37,193 bases of DNA from positions 1 through 37,193 of the forward strand of contig JBPCOI010000009.1 in NCBI GenBank assembly GCA_051000395.1. Reading direction: 5' to 3'. The stretch is from JBPCOI01 sp051000395 (GTDB lineage: Bacteria; Actinomycetota; Actinomycetes; Mycobacteriales; Jatrophihabitantaceae). A program made the translations under genes and the position numbers. Shown here in pieces: positions 25,148 through 32,468 of the stretch. Numbering within the stretch: position 1 is the first letter of the stretch; each line of letters begins with the position of its first letter. The notes under the pieces are model-generated. The model did not search any database. It was not told where the DNA came from and saw only the letters and a program-made list of their open reading frames with translations.

Positions 25148-27511
25148 GTGGCCGAATCTGCCACGGTCGACGACAGCCTGCCCACGCCCGTCGATGTCCC
25201 CGAGCCCGACCTGCCACCGGGCCTGGATTCCGCGCAGAGCCCGCAGGGTTCCGTGCATCGCCGACGCGTGCGCGACCGCCTGGCTCGCCGGATGGCGACC
25301 GCGCAGCGGCAGTCGCCGGTCAAGCCGGTGCTCGAACCCCTGCTCGCCATCCACCGCGGCGCGCACCCGAAGGTCGACGCCCGGCTCTTGCAGCGCGGCT
25401 ACGACCTCGCCGAGGAATGCCATCGCGGGCAGCTGCGCAAGAGCGGTGACCCGTACATCACGCACCCCCTCGCGGTCTCGACGATCCTCGCCGAGCTCGG
25501 CATGGACACCACCACGCTCGTCGCCGCGTTGCTGCACGACACCGTCGAGGACACCGGGCTGACGCTCGAGGACATCACCGCCGAGTTCGGTTCGGAGGTC
25601 GCCCATCTCGTCGACGGCGTCACCAAGCTGGACCGGGTCAAGTTCGGCGCCGCCGCCGAGGCGGAGACGATCCGCAAGATGGTCGTCGCGATGGCGCGCG
25701 ACCCGCGGGTGCTGGTGATCAAGCTGGCCGACCGGCTGCACAACATGCGCACGCTGCGCTTCCTGCCGCCGGAGAAGCAGGAGCGCAAGGCGCGCGAGAC
25801 GCTCGAGGTGCTGGCCCCCCTGGCGCACCGGCTCGGCATGAACACCATCAAGTGGGAGCTCGAGGACCTCTCCTTCGCCACGCTCTATCCCAAGCGCTAC
25901 GACGAGATCGTGCGGCTGGTGGCCGATCGCGCACCCTCCCGCGACACCTACCTGCGCGAGGTGATCGAGCGGGTCGAGGCCGACCTGCGCGAGGGCGGCA
26001 TCAAGGCCGTCATCACCGGCCGGCCCAAGCACTACTACTCCATCTACCAGAAGATGATCGTGCGCGGTCGCGAGTTCACCGACATCTACGACCTGGTCGG
26101 GATCCGCGTGCTCGTCGACAGCGAGCGTGACTGCTACGCCACCTTGGGCCTCATCCACGCGAACTGGCAGCCGGTGCCCGGCCGGTTCAAGGACTACATC
26201 GCGATGCCCAAGTTCAACATGTACCAGTCGCTGCACACGACGGTCATCGGCCCGAGCGGCAAGCCGGTGGAGCTGCAGATCCGCACGCACGCGATGAACC
26301 GCACCGCCGACTACGGCATCGCCGCACACTGGAAGTACAAGGAGCAGAAGAACGTCGACGTCGCCGTACCGTCCGGCATGTCGGACGAGATGGGCTGGCT
26401 GCGGCAGGTGCTCGACTGGCAGCGAGAGGCGCTCGAGCCCGAGGAGTTCCTCGATTCGCTCCAGTACCAGCTGGTCGGCAGCGAGGTGTACGTCTTCACC
26501 CCCAAGGGCGACGTCATCGCCATTCCGGTGAGCTCGACGCCGGTCGACTTCGCCTACGCGGTGCACACCGAGGTGGGGCACCGCTGCATCGGCGCCCGGG
26601 TCAACGGCAAGCTGGTGGCGCTGGAGTCGGCGCTGGACAACGGCGACACCGTCGAGGTGTTCACGTCCAAGGCGGAGAACGCCGGGCCCTCTCGTGACTG
26701 GCTGGCCTTCGTCAAGTCACCGCGGGCCCGGACCAAGATCCGCCAGTGGTTCGCGAAGGAGCGCCGCGAGGACGCGATCGACGCGGGCAAGAGCGCGCTG
26801 TCCAAGGCGATGCGCAAAGCTGCGCTGCCGATGCAGCGGCTGCTCGGCGGCGACCAGTTGCTGACGCTGGCCCACGACATGCACCTGGCCGACATCTCCG
26901 CGCTCTACGCCGCGATCGGCGAGGGGCACGTGTCGGCGCAGTCGGTGGTGCAGAAGCTGGTCACCCAGCTCGGCGGCAGCGAGGGCTCGATCGAGGACAT
27001 CGCCGAGGCCACCATCCCGGTGCTGGCCACCCCGGGGGCCACGCAGCGCCCCAGCACGGACGCGGGCGTCGTCGTCAAGGGGGTCAGCGACGTGTGGGTG
27101 AAGCTCGCGCGTTGCTGCACCCCGGTGCCCGGCGACCCCATCCTAGGGTTCGTCACGCGTGGCGGGGGAGTCTCGGTGCACCATCGCGCCTGCACGAACG
27201 CCGCCGGCCTGCTCGAGCAACAGGATCGGCTGGTCGAGGTCGAGTGGGCGCCCTCGGCGGGCTCGACGTTCGCGGTGTCGATCCAGGTCGAGGCACTCGA
27301 CCGGAACCGGCTGCTCTCGGACGTCGCGCGGGTCCTGTCCGACGAGCGGGTCTCGATCGTGTCCGCCAACGTGACGACGAACCGCGACCGGGTGGCGGTG
27401 TCGCGCTTCACCTTCGAGATGGCCGAGGCGAAGCACCTCGGGCACCTGCTGCGCGCGATCCGCGGCGTCGAGGGCGTCTACGACGTGTACCGCGTGCACG
27501 CCGGCAACTGA
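25148..27511 (+). CDS. relA: Bifunctional (p)ppGpp synthetase/hydrolase Rel
   Basis: This long RSH enzyme makes and degrades (p)ppGpp, the stringent-response alarmone. Counting from GTG 25148 (787 aa): HD hydrolase domain with His92, YITHP (103-107) and His130-Asp131 (AALLHDTVED), synthetase domain with GRPKHYYSIYQKM, YDLVGIRVLVDS and PKFNMYQSLHTTV, TGS domain with VYVFTPKGDVI, the conserved Cys cluster ARCCTPVPGD, and a C-terminal ACT domain (about 700-787). Because the HD residues are intact, both activities are expected. The start is uncertain: a CTG at 25106, with GAGGGGA 5 bases upstream, would add 14 residues (reading (M)TTDAVTPQIQPPA). I list the conservative GTG. It lies 100 bases after apt and converges with ppiB. 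Confidence 0.95.
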   Translation: MAESATVDDSLPTPVDVPEPDLPPGLDSAQSPQGSVHRRRVRDRLARRMATAQRQSPVKPVLEPLLAIHRGAHPKVDARLLQRGYDLAEECHRGQLRKSGDPYITHPLAVSTILAELGMDTTTLVAALLHDTVEDTGLTLEDITAEFGSEVAHLVDGVTKLDRVKFGAAAEAETIRKMVVAMARDPRVLVIKLADRLHNMRTLRFLPPEKQERKARETLEVLAPLAHRLGMNTIKWELEDLSFATLYPKRYDEIVRLVADRAPSRDTYLREVIERVEADLREGGIKAVITGRPKHYYSIYQKMIVRGREFTDIYDLVGIRVLVDSERDCYATLGLIHANWQPVPGRFKDYIAMPKFNMYQSLHTTVIGPSGKPVELQIRTHAMNRTADYGIAAHWKYKEQKNVDVAVPSGMSDEMGWLRQVLDWQREALEPEEFLDSLQYQLVGSEVYVFTPKGDVIAIPVSSTPVDFAYAVHTEVGHRCIGARVNGKLVALESALDNGDTVEVFTSKAENAGPSRDWLAFVKSPRARTKIRQWFAKERREDAIDAGKSALSKAMRKAALPMQRLLGGDQLLTLAHDMHLADISALYAAIGEGHVSAQSVVQKLVTQLGGSEGSIEDIAEATIPVLATPGATQRPSTDAGVVVKGVSDVWVKLARCCTPVPGDPILGFVTRGGGVSVHHRACTNAAGLLEQQDRLVEVEWAPSAGSTFAVSIQVEALDRNRLLSDVARVLSDERVSIVSANVTTNRDRVAVSRFTFEMAEAKHLGHLLRAIRGVEGVYDVYRVHAGN

Positions 27512-27537
27512 ACGCCGCACCGGACCGGCCGGCACGC

Positions 27538-28458
27538 TTACTTCGCTACCGGGACCAGCGTCGGCTTCGGGCCGAGGCCCGGGTTCGTGCGGCCGGACAC
27601 CGAGGTGATCTTGACGGTCGTGAAGCTCAATGCCAGCTTGGGCGCGCCGCCGCCCACCTGGCCGCTCGAACCGTTGTTGCCGCCCGCGGCGACCTTCTGC
27701 AGGATGTCGAGGCCCTTGGTCACGTGGCCGACCACGGTGTACTGCTTGCCCAGGCCCGCATTGCTGTTCTTGGTGATGAAGAAGAACTGGCTGCTGCCGG
27801 TGTTGGGCGCGCCGGTGTTGGCCATGGCGATGGCGCCCGCCGAGTAGTCGGCCTTGGCGAGGTTCTCGTCCGGGATCGTGTACGTCGGGCCACCGGCCGT
27901 GGACGTCCCGCCCGAGCCGCACTGCACGACGTAGATGCCGCTGTCGACCACCCGGGGGCACGGGGTGTTGTCGAAGAACTTCTTCTCGATCAGGTACGCC
28001 ATGGACTGCACGGTGCAGGGCGCCGATTTCCCGTCGAGCGTGGCGTCGATGGTGCCGCGGTTCGTGGCGAACGCCACGGTGAGCGTCGGGGTCGGTGTCG
28101 GCTTCGGGTCCGGCGGCAGGCCGACGTCCTTCAGGCCGGGGTGCGACGGGTCGACGGTGACGTAACCGCACGGGCCGGACGTCCGCTTGGGCGTGAACGC
28201 GGCGGCGGAACTCGACGGCGACGGCGACGCGGTCGTGGTGGGCGACGGCGTGGTGGAACCTGCCTGGTGTTTCGGCTTCTTGCTGTCGTTGCCCACCGCC
28301 ACGATGAACACGATGACGACCACGATGAGCACCACGGTGCCTGCCACCGAGGCGATCAGCGTGAACCGCTTGCGGGCGGCCTCCTGCTCGGCGCGGCGCT
28401 CGAGCTGGCGTTCCAGATGACGGCGGGCGGCCTCGCGGCGCTGCTTGTTCGTCGGCAC
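27538..28458 (-). CDS. ppiB: Membrane-anchored cyclophilin-type peptidyl-prolyl isomerase
   Basis: A 306-residue cyclophilin that catalyses cis-trans isomerisation of prolyl bonds, probably outside the membrane. There is a cytoplasmic charged, coiled N-terminus (KQRREAARRHLERQLERRAEQEAARKR, 5-31), one transmembrane helix (33-56), a Ser/Thr/Pro-rich linker (66-92), and a cyclophilin domain (about 120-300) with FFDNTPCPRVV, AGAIAMANTG, SSQFFFITKNS and YTVVGHVTKGLDIL. The FFFIT and GxV signatures of the active site are present, but the usual FHRV/Arg at the FFDNTPCPRVV site retains its Arg. GTG 28458 is set by GGAGGA 8 bases upstream. The same gene stands beside rel in mycobacteria. It converges on rel across 26 bases. 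Confidence 0.93.
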   Translation of the reverse strand: MPTNKQRREAARRHLERQLERRAEQEAARKRFTLIASVAGTVVLIVVVIVFIVAVGNDSKKPKHQAGSTTPSPTTTASPSPSSSAAAFTPKRTSGPCGYVTVDPSHPGLKDVGLPPDPKPTPTPTLTVAFATNRGTIDATLDGKSAPCTVQSMAYLIEKKFFDNTPCPRVVDSGIYVVQCGSGGTSTAGGPTYTIPDENLAKADYSAGAIAMANTGAPNTGSSQFFFITKNSNAGLGKQYTVVGHVTKGLDILQKVAAGGNNGSSGQVGGGAPKLALSFTTVKITSVSGRTNPGLGPKPTLVPVAK

Positions 28459-28466
28459 GGGAACGT

Positions 28467-28472
28467 TCCTCC
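28467..28472 (-). promoter_or_regulatory. Shine-Dalgarno GGAGGA of ppiB
   Basis: Eight bases before GTG 28458 on the minus strand. It rules out longer starts in the same open frame, which extends to 30042. Confidence 0.8.
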
Positions 28473-28511
28473 AGCTGGGCTGCGACGGGATCGGACGCGC
28501 AAGTCCTCGGC

Positions 28512-28517
28512 AGTCTA
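28512..28517 (-). promoter_or_regulatory. Candidate -10 box of ppiB
   Basis: TAGACT on the minus strand, 53 bases before the start, leaving a leader that contains the GGAGGA site. Confidence 0.4.
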
Positions 28518-28543
28518 CGGATGCCGGCCGTGATGCCAGTGAG

Positions 28544-28582
28544 GACTGCCGGTGCGAACTGCCGGTGCGGGCAGCCGGTGGC
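28544..28582. repeat. 13-bp tandem repeat in the ppiB-MBL divergent region
   Basis: GACTGCCGGTGCG (28544-28556) is repeated as AACTGCCGGTGCG (28557-28569) and then as a degraded GGCAGCCGGTGGCG. It sits between the two divergent -10 candidates. It might be an operator or simple slippage; nothing decides this. Confidence 0.55.
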
Positions 28583-28612
28583 GTCGTGCGAAATCGCGCA
28601 CCGCCACCTCGG

Positions 28613-28618
28613 TAGGCT
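28613..28618 (+). promoter_or_regulatory. Candidate -10 box of the MBL-hisS-aspS group
   Basis: TAGGCT 23 bases before GTG 28642 on the plus strand, the same hexamer as before rarA. Confidence 0.4.
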
Positions 28619-28641
28619 GAAAGCTCACTTCCTCGACCACA

Positions 28642-29316
28642 GTGGAGTTGCCGGCCGTGCTGATCACGGGTTTCCCGTCGGACGCGACCGCCACGAACTG
28701 CTGGGTGATCGCCCCTGCCGGCGGTGAGCAGTGCGTCGTCGTCGATCCCGGTATCGGGGTGGCTGCGCGCGTGGACGATTTCATCGCCGAGAATCGATTG
28801 CACCCGGTGGCGGTTCTGCTCACCCACGGCCACTTCGATCACACGTTCTCGGTGCTGCCCGTCTGCCAGGCGCGCGACGTGCCCGCCTACATCCACCCCG
28901 CCGACCGCGGCCAGCTCGCCGATCCCTGGTCCGGCGTCGGGCTGCCGGTCGGCACTCCGCTGTACGGCACGTTGAGCTTCGCCGAGCCCGATGACGTCCG
29001 CGAGCTGCGCGACGGGGAGAAGGTCACCCTCGCCGGGCTGGACTTCTCGGTGCGGCACGCGCCCGGGCACTCGCCCGGATCGGTGGTCTTCGGCCTCACC
29101 ACGAGTGACGAGCCGATGCTGTTCGCCGGCGACGTACTGTTCGCCGGTTCCATCGGCCGCGTGGATCTCCCCGGCGGGTCGATGGCCCAGATGCGCACCT
29201 CGCTGCGCGAGGTCATCCTGCCGCTCGACGACGCGACGCTGGTGCAGCCGGGGCACGGCCCGGCGACCACGATCGGGCGCGAGCGCGCGAGCAACCCGTA
29301 CCTGCAGGGCCTGTAG
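28642..29316 (+). CDS. MBL-fold metallohydrolase (glyoxalase II-like)
   Basis: A 224-residue metallo-beta-lactamase-fold hydrolase. The metal site is complete: THGHFDH (His62, His64, Asp66, His67), HAPGHSPGS (His), FAGDVLF (Asp) and QPGHGPATT (His), which together hold two metal ions. This pattern is that of hydroxyacylglutathione-hydrolase-like enzymes that cleave thioesters. As actinobacteria lack glutathione, a mycothiol or other thioester substrate is likely (inference). GTG 28657 (MLITGFPS) is an alternative start that better matches family N-termini. Its stop is followed at once by the hisS ATG, and a gene of this family stands before hisS in mycobacteria (Rv2581c, recalled). Confidence 0.92.
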   Translation: MELPAVLITGFPSDATATNCWVIAPAGGEQCVVVDPGIGVAARVDDFIAENRLHPVAVLLTHGHFDHTFSVLPVCQARDVPAYIHPADRGQLADPWSGVGLPVGTPLYGTLSFAEPDDVRELRDGEKVTLAGLDFSVRHAPGHSPGSVVFGLTTSDEPMLFAGDVLFAGSIGRVDLPGGSMAQMRTSLREVILPLDDATLVQPGHGPATTIGRERASNPYLQGL

Positions 29317-30645
29317 ATGCCGACGTCGCTGTCCGGGTTCCCGGAACTGCTGCCCGCGCAGCGCTTCGTGGAGCAGTCCGTCCTCGACCGGCTGCGTGAC
29401 GTCTTCGAGCTGCACGGCTTCGCCCCGGTCGAGACGAGGGCCGCAGAACCGCTGGATTCTCTGCTGCGCAAGGGCGAGATCGACAAGGAGGTGTACGTCC
29501 TGCGGCGGCTGCACGCCGACGAGGGCGACGACTCCGGTCTCGGCCTGCACTTCGACCTCACCGTGCCGTTCGCGCGCTACGTGCTCGACAACGCCAGCCG
29601 CCTCGAGTTCCCGTTCCGCCGCTACCAGATCCAGAAGGCATGGCGGGGCGAGCGGCCGCAGGAGGGCCGCTACCGCGAGTTCACCCAGGCCGACATCGAC
29701 GTGATCGCCCGCGACGAGCTGGCGTTCCACCACGACGTCGAGGTCGCGCGCGTCATGGCCGAGGCACTGAGCGCCATTGACTTCCTGCCGCCGCTTCGGC
29801 TGCAGGTCAACAACCGCAAGCTGATCGAGGGCTTCTGCCTCGGCCTCGGTGCGCCCGACGCGCCGGCCGTCATGCGCGCGATCGACCGCCTGGACAAGGT
29901 ACCGGCGGAGCTCGTCGCCATGCAGTTGCGCGAGCAGGCCGGCCTGTCCGAGGCGCAGGCCGGCAAGTGCCTGCAGCTGGCCGAGATCCGAAGCCCGGAC
30001 CCCTCGTTCGTCGAGCGGGTGCACGCGCTGGGTGTCGGGCACGAGCTGCTGGACACAGGCCTGGCCGAGCTGGTCACGGTGATCGACGGCTGTGCCTCGA
30101 TCAGCGGGATCCGGGTCGAGGCGGACCTGCGGATCGCGCGCGGCCTGGACTACTACACCGGCACCGTGTTCGAGACGCGGATGGCCGGTTACGAGCAGCT
30201 CGGGTCGGTCTGCTCGGGCGGCCGCTACGACTCGCTGGCCGGCGACGGCCGCACCACCTACCCCGGCGTCGGCATCTCCCTGGGCGTGACGCGGCTGCTG
30301 ATGCCCTTGTTCCAGCGGGGGGTTCTCACCTCGTCACGGTCGGTCCCGTCCGCGGTGCTCGTCGCGTTGCCTGCCGAGGACGAACGCTCGAACTGCGACA
30401 CGATCGCGCAGGCGCTGCGCGCCCGGGGGATCGCCACCGAGGTCGCACCGTCCCCGCAGAAGTACGGCAAGCAGATCCGCTACGCCGAGCGGCGCGGCAT
30501 CCCGTACGTGTGGTTCCCGGCAGACGGCGCGCACGAGGTCAAGGACATCCGCTCCGGCGAGCAGGTCCCGGCAGACCCCGCGACCTGGTCGCCACCGCCG
30601 GCCGACCTGCGACCGCAGGTGATCGTGGAAGGCACCCATCAGTGA
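29317..30645 (+). CDS. hisS: Histidine-tRNA ligase, archaeal/eukaryotic-like type
   Basis: HisRS charges tRNA-His in a class II catalytic domain. The 442-residue protein has motif 2 region RYQIQKAWRGERPQEGRYREFTQADID (about 103-129), the family-specific RGLDYYTGTVFE (275-286), and a C-terminal anticodon domain (PSAVLVALPAEDERSN to end). Motif FDLTVPFARYV (79-89) replaces the RPEGTAG seen in E. coli and M. tuberculosis HisRS and resembles the LTVPFARY of archaeal/eukaryotic enzymes; the N-terminus SLSGFPELLP also differs from the bacterial APKGxPDYLP. ATG 29317 abuts the MBL gene stop, and the stop overlaps aspS as GTGA. This form is known in several actinobacteria. No second hisS is in the window. 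Confidence 0.96.
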   Translation: MPTSLSGFPELLPAQRFVEQSVLDRLRDVFELHGFAPVETRAAEPLDSLLRKGEIDKEVYVLRRLHADEGDDSGLGLHFDLTVPFARYVLDNASRLEFPFRRYQIQKAWRGERPQEGRYREFTQADIDVIARDELAFHHDVEVARVMAEALSAIDFLPPLRLQVNNRKLIEGFCLGLGAPDAPAVMRAIDRLDKVPAELVAMQLREQAGLSEAQAGKCLQLAEIRSPDPSFVERVHALGVGHELLDTGLAELVTVIDGCASISGIRVEADLRIARGLDYYTGTVFETRMAGYEQLGSVCSGGRYDSLAGDGRTTYPGVGISLGVTRLLMPLFQRGVLTSSRSVPSAVLVALPAEDERSNCDTIAQALRARGIATEVAPSPQKYGKQIRYAERRGIPYVWFPADGAHEVKDIRSGEQVPADPATWSPPPADLRPQVIVEGTHQ

Positions 30646-32393
30646 TTCGCACGCACGAGGCAGGGACGCTGCGCGCGTCCGACGCCGGCCAGAGCGTCAC
30701 GCTTGCCGGTTGGGTGGCCACCCGCCGCGACCACGGCGGGGTCACGTTCGTCGACCTGCGGGACGCGAGCGGGACGGCGCAGGTCGTCTTCCGCGAGGCG
30801 GACGCGCACGCGCTGCGCAACGAATGGGTCGTCGCGGTCACCGGCGAGGTCCGGCTGCGCCCGGAGGGCAACGTCAACCCGGCCATCGGCAGCGGCGAGA
30901 TCGAGGTCGTCGCGTCGGGGTTGCAGGTGCTCAACGAGGCGGCGGCGCTGCCGTTCCAGGTGGACGGGCACGCCGACGTCGGCGAGGAGGCGCGGCTGAA
31001 GTACCGCTACCTGGACCTGCGCCGACCGGCGCCCGCCGCGGCGATCCGCTTGCGCAGCGAGGTGAACCGCGCCGCCCGCGACGTCTTGCACCGCCACCGC
31101 TTCGTCGAGATCGAGACGCCGACACTGACCCGCTCGACGCCCGAGGGCGCGCGTGACTTCCTGGTTCCGGCGCGGTTGCGGCCGGGCAGCTGGTACGCGC
31201 TGCCGCAGTCGCCGCAGCTGTTCAAGCAGTTGCTGATGGTCGCGGGCATGGAGCGTTACTTCCAGATCGCGCGCTGCTACCGCGACGAGGACTTCCGCGC
31301 CGACCGCCAGCCGGAATTCACCCAGCTCGACATCGAGATGAGCTTCGCCGAAGAGGATGACGTCATCGCGCTCGCCGAGGATGTCCTGGTCGCGCTGTGG
31401 CGCCTGGTCGGGCACGAGATCGCCACGCCCATTGCCCGCGTGACCTACGCGGAGGCGATGCGCCGCTACGGCACCGACAAGCCGGATCTGCGCTTCGAGT
31501 TGGAACTCACCGAGTGCACCGACTACTTCGCGGGCACGCCCTTTCGGGTGTTCCAGGCCCCGTACGTCGGAGCGGTCGTCATGCCGGGCGGCGCGTCCCA
31601 GGCCCGCCGCCAGCTGGACGGCTGGCAGGATTTCGCCAGGCAGCGGGGCCATCGCGGGCTGGCCTACGTCCTGGTCGGAGCCGACGGCGAGCTCACCGGC
31701 CCGGTCGCGAAGAACCTCTCCCAGACCGAGCGGGCCGGGCTGGCCGAGCAGGTGGGAGCCCGTCCGGGTGACTGCGTGTTCTTCGCTGCCGGCACGCCGA
31801 AGTCCGCGCGCGCGCTGCTCGGCGCCGCCCGGCTGGAGATCGCGCGACGGGCCGGGCTGATCGACGAGTCGCAGTGGTGCTTCGTCTGGGTCGTCGACGC
31901 CCCCCTGTTCGAGCCGGCCAGCGACGCGGTCGCCTCCGGCGACGTCGCCGTGGGTTCGGGCGCCTGGACGGCCGTGCACCACGCCTTCACCAGCCCGAAG
32001 CCGGAGTCGATGGACAGCTTCGACACCGACCCCGGCAACGCGCTGGCCTACGCCTACGACATCGTCTGCAACGGCAACGAGATCGGGGGCGGGTCGATCC
32101 GGATCCACCGCCGCGACGTGCAGCAACGCGTATTCCAGGTGATGGGCCTGGATATTGCGCAGGCGCAGGAGAAGTTCGGGTTCCTGCTCGACGCCTTCAG
32201 CTTCGGCGCCCCTCCGCACGGCGGTATCGCCTTCGGCTGGGACCGCATCTGCGCCCTGCTGTCTGGCACCGACTCGATCCGCGACGTGATCGCCTTCCCG
32301 AAGACCGGCGGCGGCTACGACCCGCTCACCGCCGCACCCGCGCCGATCACCGCGGCGCAGCGCAAGGAGGCCGGCATCGACGCCGAGGCCTGA
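30642..32393 (+). CDS. aspS: Aspartate-tRNA ligase
   Basis: AspRS charges tRNA-Asp. The 583-residue protein is of the bacterial type: OB-fold anticodon domain (1-105, TLAGWVATRRDHGGVTFVDLRD), class II core with motif 1 region FLVPARLRPGSWYALPQSPQLFKQLLM, motif 2 RYFQIARCYRDEDFRADRQPEFTQLDIEMSF, the GAD insertion (about 285-420) and motif 3 GIAFGWDRICALLSG. GTG 30642 overlaps the hisS stop by four bases; a larger open frame reaching back to 29967 is only an overlap. asnS and gatCAB are not in the window, so it cannot be told here whether the enzyme also serves tRNA-Asn. Confidence 0.97.
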   Translation: MIRTHEAGTLRASDAGQSVTLAGWVATRRDHGGVTFVDLRDASGTAQVVFREADAHALRNEWVVAVTGEVRLRPEGNVNPAIGSGEIEVVASGLQVLNEAAALPFQVDGHADVGEEARLKYRYLDLRRPAPAAAIRLRSEVNRAARDVLHRHRFVEIETPTLTRSTPEGARDFLVPARLRPGSWYALPQSPQLFKQLLMVAGMERYFQIARCYRDEDFRADRQPEFTQLDIEMSFAEEDDVIALAEDVLVALWRLVGHEIATPIARVTYAEAMRRYGTDKPDLRFELELTECTDYFAGTPFRVFQAPYVGAVVMPGGASQARRQLDGWQDFARQRGHRGLAYVLVGADGELTGPVAKNLSQTERAGLAEQVGARPGDCVFFAAGTPKSARALLGAARLEIARRAGLIDESQWCFVWVVDAPLFEPASDAVASGDVAVGSGAWTAVHHAFTSPKPESMDSFDTDPGNALAYAYDIVCNGNEIGGGSIRIHRRDVQQRVFQVMGLDIAQAQEKFGFLLDAFSFGAPPHGGIAFGWDRICALLSGTDSIRDVIAFPKTGGGYDPLTAAPAPITAAQRKEAGIDAEA

Positions 32394-32446
32394 GCCGATC
32401 CTGGCGGATTCTCCGCGCCGGCCGCGGCGAACGCTCCACGATCGGC
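32394..32446 (+). terminator. Nested inverted repeats between aspS and rarA
   Basis: GCCGATC (32394-32400) can pair with GATCGGC (32440-32446), enclosing CCGCG-CCGGC-CGCGG (32413-32427). It starts one base after the aspS stop. No U-tract follows. A terminator is plausible because rarA has its own leaderless promoter directly after it. Confidence 0.4.
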
Positions 32447-32455
32447 GGCGGTCCT

Positions 32456-32461
32456 TAGGCT
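32456..32461 (+). promoter_or_regulatory. -10 box of rarA, leaderless type
   Basis: TAGGCT lies 7 bases before GTG 32469. The GGAGG between them (32462-32466) is too near the start for an ordinary Shine-Dalgarno and would fall outside a leaderless mRNA. Confidence 0.6.
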
Positions 32462-32468
32462 GGAGGTC

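Noticed and set aside
29967..30641. Upstream extension of the aspS frame into hisS
   Set aside because: The extension reads Arg/Gly/Ala-rich residues inside the hisS catalytic core; the GTG at 30642 matches the family N-terminus.
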